A stretch of DNA of 64,000 bases from JARKQH01 sp964631605 (GTDB lineage Bacteria; Verrucomicrobiota; Verrucomicrobiia; Limisphaerales; UBA8199): the NCBI GenBank assembly GCA_964631605.1, contig CAZVYG010000008.1, forward strand, positions 34,474-98,473, written 5' to 3'. Below, piece by piece: positions 1-8,896 of this stretch. Under the pieces are notes generated by a model. That model did no database searches and was not told the DNA's origin. It was given only the letters and a program-made list of their open reading frames with translations. Within the stretch, counting starts at the first letter, position 1, and the number at the start of each line of letters is the position of its first letter. The position numbers and the translations under genes are program-made.

Positions 1-2568
1 ACCGTCGGCCATGCCGTCGCCGTCGGTGTCGTAGGTGGCGGGGTTGTATTCGTAGGCGCCGAGGTCAACGGTGGCTGTACCATCGAGATCTCCGTCAATC
101 AGCCGCGGCAGACCGGCGAGGTCAGTCTCCGGCATCATCCAGGTGTTTGTGCTGGCGTCAATGCAGGGCGAACCGTAACGGAGTCGGAAATCGCCTGTGG
201 CCATGTCCACGAAGGCGGGTTCATTCGTGACCATCGGGTAAGGGTAGGCTGGGTCGTATGGATAGGAGCAGCAAAAGCGCAACCCCCGCTCCGTTGTCGG
301 ATCCGAAGGATAGTTCGGACTCACGGGCGCCGTGTTGTAATAGATGATGCAGGTGTGGGCACGGGTGGACCTGTCCACACCCCCTTCGCTTGTTCTGGCG
401 GTGTTGTAGCACACCGTGCAGCCGACGAAATGTGCCGAAAAGCCTCCTCCTGCCGCAGCCGCGGCAATGTTGCTGACTATCAAGGTGTCGGTGGCATACC
501 CTTCCCAAAACCCTCCTCCATTCGAGATCGCGTAGTTGCCCGAGACGATGCAGTCGTCCAGCAAGCTATCGCAAACGCCGCCACCATAATAGGCGGTGTT
601 ACCAGTGACCATGGAACGTAAGGGTAGCGCAAGGGCCACGCCTCCACCATAGTAAGCCGAGTTGCCAGTGACGACGCAGTTCGAAATGAAACCACGAGTG
701 TGAAGAAACCCCGGCCCCCATGCACCACCACCATAGCGGTCATGGGCAAGCGCCTCGTCGGCAGGCCGCTCTAGAAAGAATCGCGTGTGGCCGTTCGTGA
801 GCGTGAAGCCGCATAACGAGGCGCCGCTACGCTTCTTCAAGTAGGCACACCGCACGGCGCCGTCGCCATCGTTCGTGCCGCCGGGGCCGACTCCCTGCCC
901 GACAATGAAAGTGTGCGCGGGGCCGTTGACGCTTTGGACCCGAATCTCCTTGTCCACCATCACGCGATTGGTGAGCAGGGACCCCTCGGCCACGGCGCCG
1001 CCGGAGGTGTAGAATCCGTTCGTGACCAGCACGAGATCGAAGTTGATGGCCGCATCCACCGCGTCCTGGATGGTGTGAGCGGCCGTTGCCCACGACTCGT
1101 ACGGGGGTGTGGGCAGGGGGCTGTTGGTCCAGACGTGGAGCGTGGCGATCCCCCCTTCAAAGGCTCCAAGATCCACCACGCCATTCCCGACGCGGTTGCG
1201 GCCAGGCAGATCGAATGCATCGGTCATCCACGCCTGGTTGATGCCGGCGTCCCGGCACGGAGAGGTGAGTTGCAGCCCGTAGATGCCAGCAGCAGGGTCC
1301 ATGAACAGCGGATCCGCATCGAAGCAGCCCAGGCCGCCCGGTAACCCGTTGGTCGGCGTCGTGCAGCAATACTCGAACAGCGCGGGTCCCGCGTCTAAAC
1401 CCCAGTTCTGCGGCCCGGCCACACTGGCGTTGTTCCGGATAATGCAGTTGCGGATGAGCTTGTCCCCGAGGTATTGGCACCACACTCCGCCCCCGCCGGC
1501 GTAGCTGGCGATGCTCCGGGTGTGGTTGTTACAGACCGTGCAGTTCTCGAGCACCCCAGTGTAAGAGAGGACCACGCCGCCGCCGCAGTAAAAGGCGCAG
1601 TTCCCGAGGATGAGGCAGTTGCGTCCCCAACCACCCTGATACAGCGCCAGACCCCCGCCGTATCCGGCGCCGATGCCCTCGGCCACGTTGTCGAACAGCC
1701 GGCACCGGTCCACCAGCCCGCCTTGGTAGCATTGCACGCCGCCGCCGGAGTGGCCGCAGCGATTCCCTTGCACCAAGCAATTGGTCATGGCGCCACCGCC
1801 AGACAGATAGACGCCGCCGCCCCTGCTGTCGGTCAAGTTGCCTTGGATGGTGCAGGTGTCGAGCCAGCCTGCTTGGCGAACATATACCCCGCCACCATGT
1901 TGGGCATTTGCGTTGTTGGCGATGAAACATTCCCGGGCACTCGCGTTGGTGCCATACAGGTAGAGACCCCCACCGTCGCCGCCGCGATTGCTGATCACCG
2001 TGCTCCCGATTACCAGCCCGTCTCCGCTCACGAACACCCCGCCGCCGAACGTCGCCTCGCAATTCGTGATGATGCAATCCTCCACACGCCCGCCGCCCGT
2101 CACGAACGCCCCGCCCCCGCCCACCGCTCCACTGAACGAGACGCTCGTCCCTCCCCGCAAGGTGAAACCCCGGAGCGCAGCGCCGTTTGTCAGATAGACG
2201 CAGCGCACGCCGTTGAGTCCCAGCGGCCCGGCACCCTCGATGATCGTGGTTTCCGGGCCGTAATAAGCTTGGACCGTAATCGCTTTGGCGATGGTTACCC
2301 GGTTGGAGTTGCCCGGCACCGGGGCGTTGGCCCCGAAGCCGTTGCTGTACACGCCGCTCCACACCCAAACCTCGTCGCCGGCGGACGCCGCGTCCACCGC
2401 AGCCTGAATCGTGATCGCGGCGGTGGCCCAGTTCGTGTAAGGCGGAATCGGGTTGGTGCTGTTGGCGTCCACGTAGAGGAACGCACCCCGCCCAGGCAGC
2501 GCCGTGAAAGCGCACAAGACAGCCAGAGTCAGAAGCGGGACGAACGTGGTTGAGTTCTTGGTTTTCAT
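1..2568 (-). CDS. secreted right-handed beta-helix protein (choice-of-anchor Q-like), 3'-partial
   Basis: The frame opens at the ATG at 2568 and stays open to the window edge (856 codons, no stop), so the C-terminus lies outside. Residues 1 to about 28 form a signal peptide (MKTKN start, hydrophobic core, GRG). Two similar halves follow. Each begins with a phrase like WATAAITIQAAVDAA (about residues 45 and 495) and continues with many short repeats containing GGGV and NCxVxxN, the look of pectate-lyase-type parallel beta-helices. The last visible residues, DTDGDGMADG, form a thrombospondin-3-like calcium loop. An extracellular or cell-surface protein is likely, with polysaccharide binding or cleavage possible, but no catalytic residues can be assigned. 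Family-level call is firm; function is not. Confidence 0.8.
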   Translation of the reverse strand, partial: MKTKNSTTFVPLLTLAVLCAFTALPGRGAFLYVDANSTNPIPPYTNWATAAITIQAAVDAASAGDEVWVWSGVYSNGFGANAPVPGNSNRVTIAKAITVQAYYGPETTIIEGAGPLGLNGVRCVYLTNGAALRGFTLRGGTSVSFSGAVGGGGAFVTGGGRVEDCIITNCEATFGGGVFVSGDGLVIGSTVISNRGGDGGGLYLYGTNASARECFIANNANAQHGGGVYVRQAGWLDTCTIQGNLTDSRGGGVYLSGGGAMTNCLVQGNRCGHSGGGVQCYQGGLVDRCRLFDNVAEGIGAGYGGGLALYQGGWGRNCLILGNCAFYCGGGVVLSYTGVLENCTVCNNHTRSIASYAGGGGVWCQYLGDKLIRNCIIRNNASVAGPQNWGLDAGPALFEYCCTTPTNGLPGGLGCFDADPLFMDPAAGIYGLQLTSPCRDAGINQAWMTDAFDLPGRNRVGNGVVDLGAFEGGIATLHVWTNSPLPTPPYESWATAAHTIQDAVDAAINFDLVLVTNGFYTSGGAVAEGSLLTNRVMVDKEIRVQSVNGPAHTFIVGQGVGPGGTNDGDGAVRCAYLKKRSGASLCGFTLTNGHTRFFLERPADEALAHDRYGGGAWGPGFLHTRGFISNCVVTGNSAYYGGGVALALPLRSMVTGNTAYYGGGVCDSLLDDCIVSGNYAISNGGGFWEGYATDTLIVSNIAAAAAGGGFSAHFVGCTVCYNTARTSEGGVDRSTRAHTCIIYYNTAPVSPNYPSDPTTERGLRFCCSYPYDPAYPYPMVTNEPAFVDMATGDFRLRYGSPCIDASTNTWMMPETDLAGLPRLIDGDLDGTATVDLGAYEYNPATYDTDGDGMADG

Positions 2569-2602
2569 GGAACGTTCGAGTTCGAGGTTGAGGCCACGGA
2601 GT

Positions 2603-2743
2603 TCAAGGTTGTTGCAGGCGGAAGAACTGATTTCCAACTGCGGGCGTGTTCGTGACGGTCACGGAAATGACGCCGGCGCTGGCCTGGTAGGGCGGCGGCC
2701 CTTGCGGCCAGGGGACAAAGCCCCGGCGGTTGCGCCAGTGGCG
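2603..2743 (-). pseudogene. remnant of a secreted-protein C-terminal domain
   Basis: Between two intact surface-protein genes, one minus-strand frame reads through a VPWPQGPPP segment and ends in VGNQFFRLQQP followed by a stop at 2603-2605. This ending matches the F(Y/F)RL tail of the complete proteins at 2780-5215 and 12742-17994. No start codon or upstream domain accompanies it. I read it as the stump of a deleted surface-protein gene. The exact upstream boundary is arbitrary. Confidence 0.45.
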
Positions 2744-2779
2744 GCGGAGCAGGTGTGAAGGCAGAGTTCGAGGAAATGT

Positions 2780-5215
2780 TCATGGGCTCAAGCGGACTTG
2801 CAGGCGATAGAAGCGTTGCGTGCCGGTGATGGGGACGGGCGCGGCCAGCAGCGCACCGGTGCCCGGAATATCATTGGTCACCGACGTCCAGAGGTTCGAC
2901 GCCGTCAGCGTGGGGCTGGCGACGATGCCGTAAAGCCGGCCTGCCCGGCTGTGGAATTCCAACAGGCAGTTCGTGCCGGCAACCGAGATGCGTTCGATGC
3001 GCAGGAAGTCGTCCTCGTCGGTGGGGTCGGTGTCCGCGGTGTACTCGTCCCAGTTGCTCATACCGTCGGCATCCGGGTCGGCCAGCTTGCCGGCGATCTG
3101 CTCGTTGGCCAGGTCGGCGCCGGTGAAGTAGTCGTCAATCCAATCCCAGTAGGCGTCCGGGGCCTTCGAGAGGCGGAAGTTGTCGAGCGCCTCGCGCTCG
3201 GTTGTGCCATCAATCCATTCGCTGCGGATGCCCAGAAACGCCACGTCCCGCATTACTTGCTCGAAGGTTTCCGCCGGGACGCCAAAGGTGGCAGGCGTCA
3301 GCGCAAACTCGTAGTGCATCCACTGGCCCGGCATAGGCAGGGTCGCCACATTGGCGTGAAGGTTTGTCCACGGCGAGCAGATCGAGATCATCCGGGTTTC
3401 AAAAAGCGCCGAGCCCTGCATGATCTTGAAATCGAACGAGACGGATTGCAGGCCACGCCAGTCGCCGGCCCAGGCCTCCGGCGTGAGCCAGCACGTCCAG
3501 GAGGCCGTGTCAGTGTTTTGCAGGTTGCCGCCGGGATTGCCGCCCGTGGCGTACCACGGCGCCAGGCCGCTGAAGGTCCAGTCGGCCATGCTCGTGTCCC
3601 ATCCGCCGTAGCGCCAGTTCTCGTGACCGGCGTCAAAGGCCGAAACGCGGTCGGGCGGCAGACCCGGGCCGGCCTCGGTGAGCAGCATCACGTTGTCGAG
3701 CCAGGTGGTGTCGGCCGCCCCGGTGCCGTTGATCAGGTCTGCGCTGATCCACAGACACGCGACATCCTGCATGATGGCGTCGAACTCGTTGGTGCCGACG
3801 CCGAAAGTCTGCGGTGTGAGGTCCAACGTGTAAGGCGTCCAGGAGTGGAAGGGTTTGGGCAGGGTGAGATTGAGGTTGCTGCCGTTCCAGGTGGCGATCC
3901 AAACGGTGGTGCTGAAGTCGGCGCGTCGGTTGGCTCCCACGCGCAGCATGAACCGGAGCGTTTTGAACGCCCGCCAGTCGCCTATCCAGGCATCGGGCGA
4001 TTGGAACCGGGCGGTGCCGCTGCCGGCGTCCACCGACTTCAAAGCGCCACCCGAAATACCGTTGGTCGGATCCCAGGTCGCCGTGCAGTTGTCGTAGCCC
4101 ACCCAGCCCTCGCGGCCCGAGTCGAAACGGGCGAGGAGGTTTTGAGTGTGCTGCGCCGGGGCAGGGACGCCGGTGGACAGGATGATGTTGTCCAGGTAAA
4201 CAATGTCGTCACCCCCGCCGAATTCGCCGATGATCCACATCTCGCTGACGTGGGCCAGCGTCGCTTCCAGAGTCGCCGCGCTGACGCCGAAACTTTCCGC
4301 CGTCAGCGGCACGATGCGGTGCGTCCAAACCCCGGAGGTCAGGGAATTGGACCAGCTCAGCGTCTGCCCATTCGCCCCGAAGATGCGCACCAGTTCCACG
4401 TTTGGCTGAGACGCCCCGCCCGTCCAGCGCATGTCGAAGCTGAGCTGTTTGAATTGCCGCCAGTCGCCCGCCCAGGCAATCGGCGTGGCAGCCTTCCACC
4501 AGAGCCCATCCATCCGGTCATCCCCTTTGAGGGCAAAGCTTGGCCGGCCTTCTTCGATGACGCTGAGCGTGACGTCGTCCACGGGGCGCCAGCCTTGAAT
4601 CGTCTCGTCGGTGAAGCGGCACACCAGATCGGTCTCATGCGCCTCCGGCGGCGTGGCGGTTACCAGGACGTTATCCAGCCCGACCGTCTCGGCGACAGTG
4701 GTGAATTCGGCGAGGATGCGCAATTCGGCGACGCCCGTGATGATGTTACTAAACGTGACCGAATCCACGTTGAAGACTGCAGGGGACAGGTCCACCTCGT
4801 AATGCGTCCACGTCCAAAGTGGCGTGGAGGCTGTCCATGTCATCTGGGCGCCGTTGGTGCCGACCATGACCACCATGCCGGCGCGGTCAGTGTCCGGGTA
4901 GTGGCGGCTGGGGATGGCCAGATCGAACTTGAGCACCTTGTAGCCGGACCAGTTGCCCGCCCAGGCGGATGGCGAAACAAAGTACCAGAGGTTTGTCGAA
5001 CCCGGACGGCCGCCGCTCAGATAGCCGGTCGGCGCGCCGCCGGAGCTTTGCCAGGTGAGCACCGCATTGGTGTCGCTGGCGCGCCAGTCCTCGGTGCCAA
5101 GGTCAAAGCTGGAAGACAAGTCGGCCGCCTTAAGATTCCAGGTGGCCAGGGACAGCGCGATGACGCCGCATAGCAAAACCAGGCGACGTAGATTGGGGTG
5201 GACGGGTGTTTTCAT
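2780..5215 (-). CDS. secreted protein with four laminin-B-like domains
   Basis: 811 residues from the ATG at 5215. The frame extends further upstream, but the signal peptide (MKTPVHPNLRRLVLLCGVIA, cleavage near LKAAD) fixes this start. Four repeats of about 135-165 residues each begin with a phrase like FDxGxEGW, contain WAGDWRxxKxLxFD and end with a LDNVxL-type strand, which is the pattern of laminin domain IV (laminin B). They start near residues 34, 189, 343 and 496. A calcium-loop linker (DPDADGMSNWDEYTADTDP) and a C-terminal domain ending FYRLQVRLSP follow. No catalytic module is visible, so adhesion or glycan binding outside the cell is the likely role. The start lies about 85 bases downstream of a decayed gene. 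Confidence 0.8.
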   Translation of the reverse strand: MKTPVHPNLRRLVLLCGVIALSLATWNLKAADLSSSFDLGTEDWRASDTNAVLTWQSSGGAPTGYLSGGRPGSTNLWYFVSPSAWAGNWSGYKVLKFDLAIPSRHYPDTDRAGMVVMVGTNGAQMTWTASTPLWTWTHYEVDLSPAVFNVDSVTFSNIITGVAELRILAEFTTVAETVGLDNVLVTATPPEAHETDLVCRFTDETIQGWRPVDDVTLSVIEEGRPSFALKGDDRMDGLWWKAATPIAWAGDWRQFKQLSFDMRWTGGASQPNVELVRIFGANGQTLSWSNSLTSGVWTHRIVPLTAESFGVSAATLEATLAHVSEMWIIGEFGGGDDIVYLDNIILSTGVPAPAQHTQNLLARFDSGREGWVGYDNCTATWDPTNGISGGALKSVDAGSGTARFQSPDAWIGDWRAFKTLRFMLRVGANRRADFSTTVWIATWNGSNLNLTLPKPFHSWTPYTLDLTPQTFGVGTNEFDAIMQDVACLWISADLINGTGAADTTWLDNVMLLTEAGPGLPPDRVSAFDAGHENWRYGGWDTSMADWTFSGLAPWYATGGNPGGNLQNTDTASWTCWLTPEAWAGDWRGLQSVSFDFKIMQGSALFETRMISICSPWTNLHANVATLPMPGQWMHYEFALTPATFGVPAETFEQVMRDVAFLGIRSEWIDGTTEREALDNFRLSKAPDAYWDWIDDYFTGADLANEQIAGKLADPDADGMSNWDEYTADTDPTDEDDFLRIERISVAGTNCLLEFHSRAGRLYGIVASPTLTASNLWTSVTNDIPGTGALLAAPVPITGTQRFYRLQVRLSP

Positions 5216-5300
5216 GCATTCTTGTGGGTTGAGTGTTGCGTTTGGAGGCTGTGGGGAGGGCACTCGTGGACGGCCGCGAGCGCCGCCCAAATGGTGATGG

Positions 5301-5633
5301 TCATGGCCGGTGCAGACGATAGAACTTGTTCCCGGTCGGCGCCGGCTCGACGAACTGGAGGTTCGCGCCGTTGGTCTGATGGGGCGGCGGGATTTGCGGC
5401 CAGGGTGCGGCCAGATTGGGCAGCGCCGCGGTAGCTTCCAGGACCCAGCCCTCGGCGGGCCCGGGCCAGGAGACGGTGGTTTAGTCGTTGGTGCGCGTGC
5501 TGTTGAGCCAGGGTGTCCCGGAGCACACGCAGGCGATTTCCCGCTCGGACAAGGCGCGGTTGTAGGTGCGCACATCGTCAATGCGGCCGGCCAGAAGGTT
5601 GTTCGTGGTCCATTGCTGGGCCTCCGCGCCTGC
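5301..5633 (-). pseudogene. decayed LamG-domain protein C-terminus with in-frame TAA
   Basis: One minus-strand frame reads TTNNLLAGRIDDVRTYNRAL, the typical end of a concanavalin-A-like LamG_3 domain. It meets an in-frame TAA at 5481-5483, then continues in the same frame through TTVSWPGPAEGWVLEATAAL to GNKFYRLHRP and a TGA at 5301-5303. The second part is the F(Y/F)RL-type C-terminal domain seen in neighbouring surface proteins. The N-terminal part of the gene is absent. An interrupted and truncated gene is the simplest reading; a single sequencing error could explain the TAA but not the missing N-terminus. Confidence 0.6.
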
Positions 5634-5808
5634 AACCGGACAATGCTGCGCAGGGAAAACATCCGCCCTGGCGCCTCTGCCGGGCCTGGGTTCATGGAAT
5701 GCGTGGAATTAACTCCAGTTTACCAGCCGCGCCAATGCCGTCAAGAACAAAATCAGGCGAATAATGAGCGCAACGCGCCTGCCGCGCCTGCGTTGGAACC
5801 ACGCGGGG

Positions 5809-6495
5809 TTAGCCGCGTCCGCAGCCGGGGCCGCCCACCACCTGCGGCGGGAATTCCCGAGGCTCCAGCGCCGCGGGAAGCGACCCGCAAAGCTCGTTGA
5901 ACAAGCCCCGGCAGTCGTGCTCGGACAGTTGCAGGCTTCGGGCCGCGGCATAAATGAAGCCGCGCGTGATTTGGTGGGCGTAACCCAGCAACCCCTGGCA
6001 GAGCGGAATGGAATAAACCGCCAGCGTGACACCATAAACCAGGGTGTGCCAGCCGTTTGCCCGCCGGCTTTCCACCGCCCGAAGGTAGCGTTGAACGAAG
6101 CGGTGATCCCGCAGCGGGCGCAGCCTGCCAAGCTGGACCCGTCCCACCCGCCGGCTCGGGCGTGTGAATTCAGAAAATGTCGGCCGCCGCCCCAGCGCCC
6201 GGTCGAACTCGATCAGCTCGCGCAACTCGTTCCGTTCCGCGTGCCGGTGCGCCACCCGAATGGCGCGCCACTCCAACGGCTTGAGTATCTCCTCGTGGTA
6301 TCGAACCAGAAAACGGCGCAGTGAATCCCGATTTTGCATCGGTTGAAGCCACGGCCACGACGCCAACGACCGCGCGCAGACCACGTCGCTGGCGCAGCCC
6401 AACTGCTCCGCCAAAGGGTGCCAATCACCCAGCCACTCGGCGGCGTCGTTCAATGCCAGTTGCGTCTGCGAGACCATGGTTCCAGCGCCGGCCAC
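5809..6495 (-). CDS. UreF-like urease accessory family protein (orphan)
   Basis: 228 residues from a GTG at 6495; an ATG at 6477 (MVSQTQ) is an equally possible start. The protein is largely helical. Its C-terminal half (HTLVYGVTLAVYSIPLCQGL, then GFIYAAARSLQLSEHDCRGL) resembles the UreF segment in which a conserved histidine precedes a short hydrophobic helix and a helix of the vsaAvRLxPL type. UreF acts with UreD and UreG in nickel insertion into urease. No urease or other accessory gene is in the window, so this may be a UreF-fold protein doing something else. It follows the Mla operon on the same strand after about 220 bases, in which I see no gene. Confidence 0.5.
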   Translation of the reverse strand: MAGAGTMVSQTQLALNDAAEWLGDWHPLAEQLGCASDVVCARSLASWPWLQPMQNRDSLRRFLVRYHEEILKPLEWRAIRVAHRHAERNELRELIEFDRALGRRPTFSEFTRPSRRVGRVQLGRLRPLRDHRFVQRYLRAVESRRANGWHTLVYGVTLAVYSIPLCQGLLGYAHQITRGFIYAAARSLQLSEHDCRGLFNELCGSLPAALEPREFPPQVVGGPGCGRG

Positions 6496-6714
6496 CGCCC
6501 CTCAGTCCGCGGGAACGATTGCCGTTTTTCAACGTTCACCCTGCACTGGGCGCAGGCCGAATGCCAGAGGGAAAGTTTTCAATTGAACGATTAAATTCTT
6601 GCGCGGCCGGCCCCCTGTTGTTAAGTTTCCACCGCCTTGTTTTCCCTCCTGAGCCGCGCTTGTTTTTTTGTCCTGGCACCCAACCCTGTCCACCAGAACG
6701 ACCCGCCCCGAGCG

Positions 6715-8007
6715 TCAGCGGTGGGGGTCTTTGGGCGAGCGCAGCGGTGGCTGAGCGGGCGGAGCGTTGGTGGCGGGGGTCCGAAAGGCTGAGCGCAGCA
6801 GCCAATGGCGCTTGAGCCCCTGGATCAGTTCATCCGCGTGCGTGACAGCCTCGGAGATGGCCGGGAGCATGTTGGTGCTGCCCTGCACCTGCTGATTCAA
6901 ACTGCGGGTAATCTCGGCAAGGTTGTCCAGGGAACGGTTGAGGTTGGCTGCCAAAACGCTCAAATTGGTGTTGGCGCTGGCCAGGGTCGTGCCCGCCTGG
7001 CCCAGCGTGTTGCTCGCCTGGTCCAGGGTGAATCCCAACTGACGATTGAGATGGGTCGGCAGCAACCATTCCCCCAGCGCCCCCGGCCGGTCCAGCTCGG
7101 CGGTCAGCACCGCAAGGTTACTCACCGCCGGCCGGGCGCTTTGCGCGATCTCGTCGAGATGGGCGGTCAGGCTGGCCGTGTTGGAGAGCACAGCGCCAAG
7201 CTGGTTGGTCAGGGCCAGCACGCCCGGCAGCGCCTTTTCCACCTGGGCGACCAGTCGCTCCAGCCGTTCGGTCACGGCGGGAGACTCGTCGGACAGCAGC
7301 CAATAGCTGGTGCCTCGAACGTAAGGAACGTAGCGGCTCTCCTTGTCGTGCCACATGCCGGTCATCAGTTTGCGCGTCTCCCGGCGGTCCAGCACGGTAA
7401 AAGAGGCGACGCCCATTCGCTGCAGCTCGTCCAACTTTGCTTCCGAAAGCGGCTCCAACGGGCGCGCGACCAGGTCAATGCTGTCCGAGTGGTGGATTTC
7501 CTGGCCAAAGGCCCACTGCGAGAGATTCGGCAGCAGCCGCGCCTGGGCGGGAGTCACCGTCCTCAAGGGGTTGAAGACGTAGGTGGGATAACCGCCGATG
7601 CCCTTGGTCACCTCCAGTTGCCGTTTTCCCAGAAAATCCGCCGTCGTGACCTTGGCGCGCGAGCCTTCGGTCCATAGGTAGCCGTAATAGGGAGACTGGA
7701 TTTCAAACTCCAGATAGACATTGTAGCGAAAATCATCCGCCGGTTGCGCGTCAATCCGCGTAATCTGCCCGACGTCGAAGCCCATCAGCCGCACCGGGTC
7801 GCCGACTTTCAGGCCCGTGGCCCGGTCCGTGAACGTGAAATAGGGCGCCTTGGTTTTGAACCACCCTTTGCGCTGGGCGGTGCTATAGAGGTAATACGCA
7901 AATCCAAACAGCAGCAGCCCGATGGCCAGGGCCACAAACCAGCCCACCGCCCGTTCCATGCGGCTGAGCCGCGTGCGTAATTGAGGGGTCAGGTCCTGGA
8001 GCGCCAT
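6715..8007 (-). CDS. MlaD-like MCE-domain lipid transport protein
   Basis: 430 residues. One transmembrane helix lies near residues 23-42 (VGWFVALAIGLLLFGFAYYL). An MCE domain (about 50-130) contains GLKVGDPVRLMGFDVGQI, the hallmark of periplasmic MlaD-type substrate-binding subunits. A long helical region (about 250-400) with heptad-like Asn/Leu-rich stretches probably forms a tube or coiled coil, and the C-terminus is proline-rich. MCE proteins form hexameric rings that pass phospholipids between membranes together with an MlaE permease and an MlaF ATPase. Those partners lie directly upstream on the same strand (97-base gap from the ATPase), so this is the third gene of the operon. Confidence 0.9.
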   Translation of the reverse strand: MALQDLTPQLRTRLSRMERAVGWFVALAIGLLLFGFAYYLYSTAQRKGWFKTKAPYFTFTDRATGLKVGDPVRLMGFDVGQITRIDAQPADDFRYNVYLEFEIQSPYYGYLWTEGSRAKVTTADFLGKRQLEVTKGIGGYPTYVFNPLRTVTPAQARLLPNLSQWAFGQEIHHSDSIDLVARPLEPLSEAKLDELQRMGVASFTVLDRRETRKLMTGMWHDKESRYVPYVRGTSYWLLSDESPAVTERLERLVAQVEKALPGVLALTNQLGAVLSNTASLTAHLDEIAQSARPAVSNLAVLTAELDRPGALGEWLLPTHLNRQLGFTLDQASNTLGQAGTTLASANTNLSVLAANLNRSLDNLAEITRSLNQQVQGSTNMLPAISEAVTHADELIQGLKRHWLLRSAFRTPATNAPPAQPPLRSPKDPHR

Positions 8008-8104
8008 AACGCTTGCGCCGCCCTGGCCGGCGGACTGGAGGCTGGCATCGTGATGCCGTTTTTCATTCCGGAAGCCCGCACCATTTCAAATTCTTTCATG
8101 CTCG

Positions 8105-8896
8105 TCAATCGCCGCCGGTCTCTCCGGCCCCGAGTTCGCGCGCCAAATCGCGGCTGGCGGCCTCAAGTTGGGCCCAATCCCCGATCACCGCAAAGCGGTC
8201 CTCCCGCAGCACCGCGAACTGCCGCGCCCGCCCTTTCCAGGGCCGCAGATCGGATGCGGTGGCCACCAACGTCACCGGCCGCCCCCCCAGGAACGGGTGG
8301 CCGCCGTGCAACTGCTCCAGGAAGTCCAGCCACCAATGCGTGTGCCGCAAATCCAACCCGCTGATCGGCGTGTCCAGCAGCAGCAATTCCGGCTTTAAAA
8401 TCAGCGCCCGGGCCAGCCCCGCTCGCTTCGCCCAGTTCCTCCCCAGCGTGCCCGGCGTCGTGTCGGCCCGCGATTCCAAACCGCACCACTCGAGCAATTC
8501 CCGCACCGGGGCCGCCGCCTCCCCCGCCGACAGGTTCTGATGATACCGCAGCGGCAGGGCGAGGTTCTCGGCCACCGTCAGGTGGTTGAACAACTGCCCG
8601 GTGTCAAACACCACCCCGAGCCGCAGCCGGTGCGCCAGGCGCCCCTCGTCAAAAATCGGCATCGGCTCCCCCAGGAAACGATAGCTCCCGCTCAGCGGCG
8701 GCAGCAGCCCGGCCGCCAGCATCAGCAAATCCGTCTTGCCCGCGCCCTGCAGGCCGCCGATGACCCAGTAGTCGCCCGCCCGAACCTCCCAGTTTACGCC
8801 CACCGCCACCGGTTTGGCCGGCTGCCGCAACGCGCCGGCAGTGACGCTCTCCATCACCATCACCGGACTGGCGGCGCTGTGGGGGGGCGTGGACAT
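8105..8896 (-). CDS. MlaF-like ABC transporter ATPase with degenerate catalytic motifs
   Basis: 263 residues. Start at 8896, where TGATG joins it to the stop of the permease gene; the longer upstream frame only overlaps the permease. Walker A is intact (GLQGAGKT, residues 48-55) and a Q-loop-like VVFDTGQLF follows. Other motifs are unusual. The signature region reads LGRNWAKRAGLARAL (151-165) where LSGG-x-x-x-R is expected. Walker B is LLLLDTP (171-177), with Thr at the catalytic Glu position. The H-loop region reads VATASDL, without the switch His. It should partner the MlaE-like permease, but it may bind ATP with little hydrolysis, or the sequence may be drifting. Confidence 0.85.
   Translation of the reverse strand: MSTPPHSAASPVMVMESVTAGALRQPAKPVAVGVNWEVRAGDYWVIGGLQGAGKTDLLMLAAGLLPPLSGSYRFLGEPMPIFDEGRLAHRLRLGVVFDTGQLFNHLTVAENLALPLRYHQNLSAGEAAAPVRELLEWCGLESRADTTPGTLGRNWAKRAGLARALILKPELLLLDTPISGLDLRHTHWWLDFLEQLHGGHPFLGGRPVTLVATASDLRPWKGRARQFAVLREDRFAVIGDWAQLEAASRDLARELGAGETGGD

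Noticed and set aside
1529..2515. A 328-codon minus-strand frame
   Set aside because: It is the wrong frame over the beta-helix gene; the correct frame (start 2568) shows a signal peptide and helix repeats.
2798..5173. A 791-codon plus-strand open frame
   Set aside because: Antisense to the laminin-B protein, without recognisable motifs, arginine- and glycine-rich throughout.
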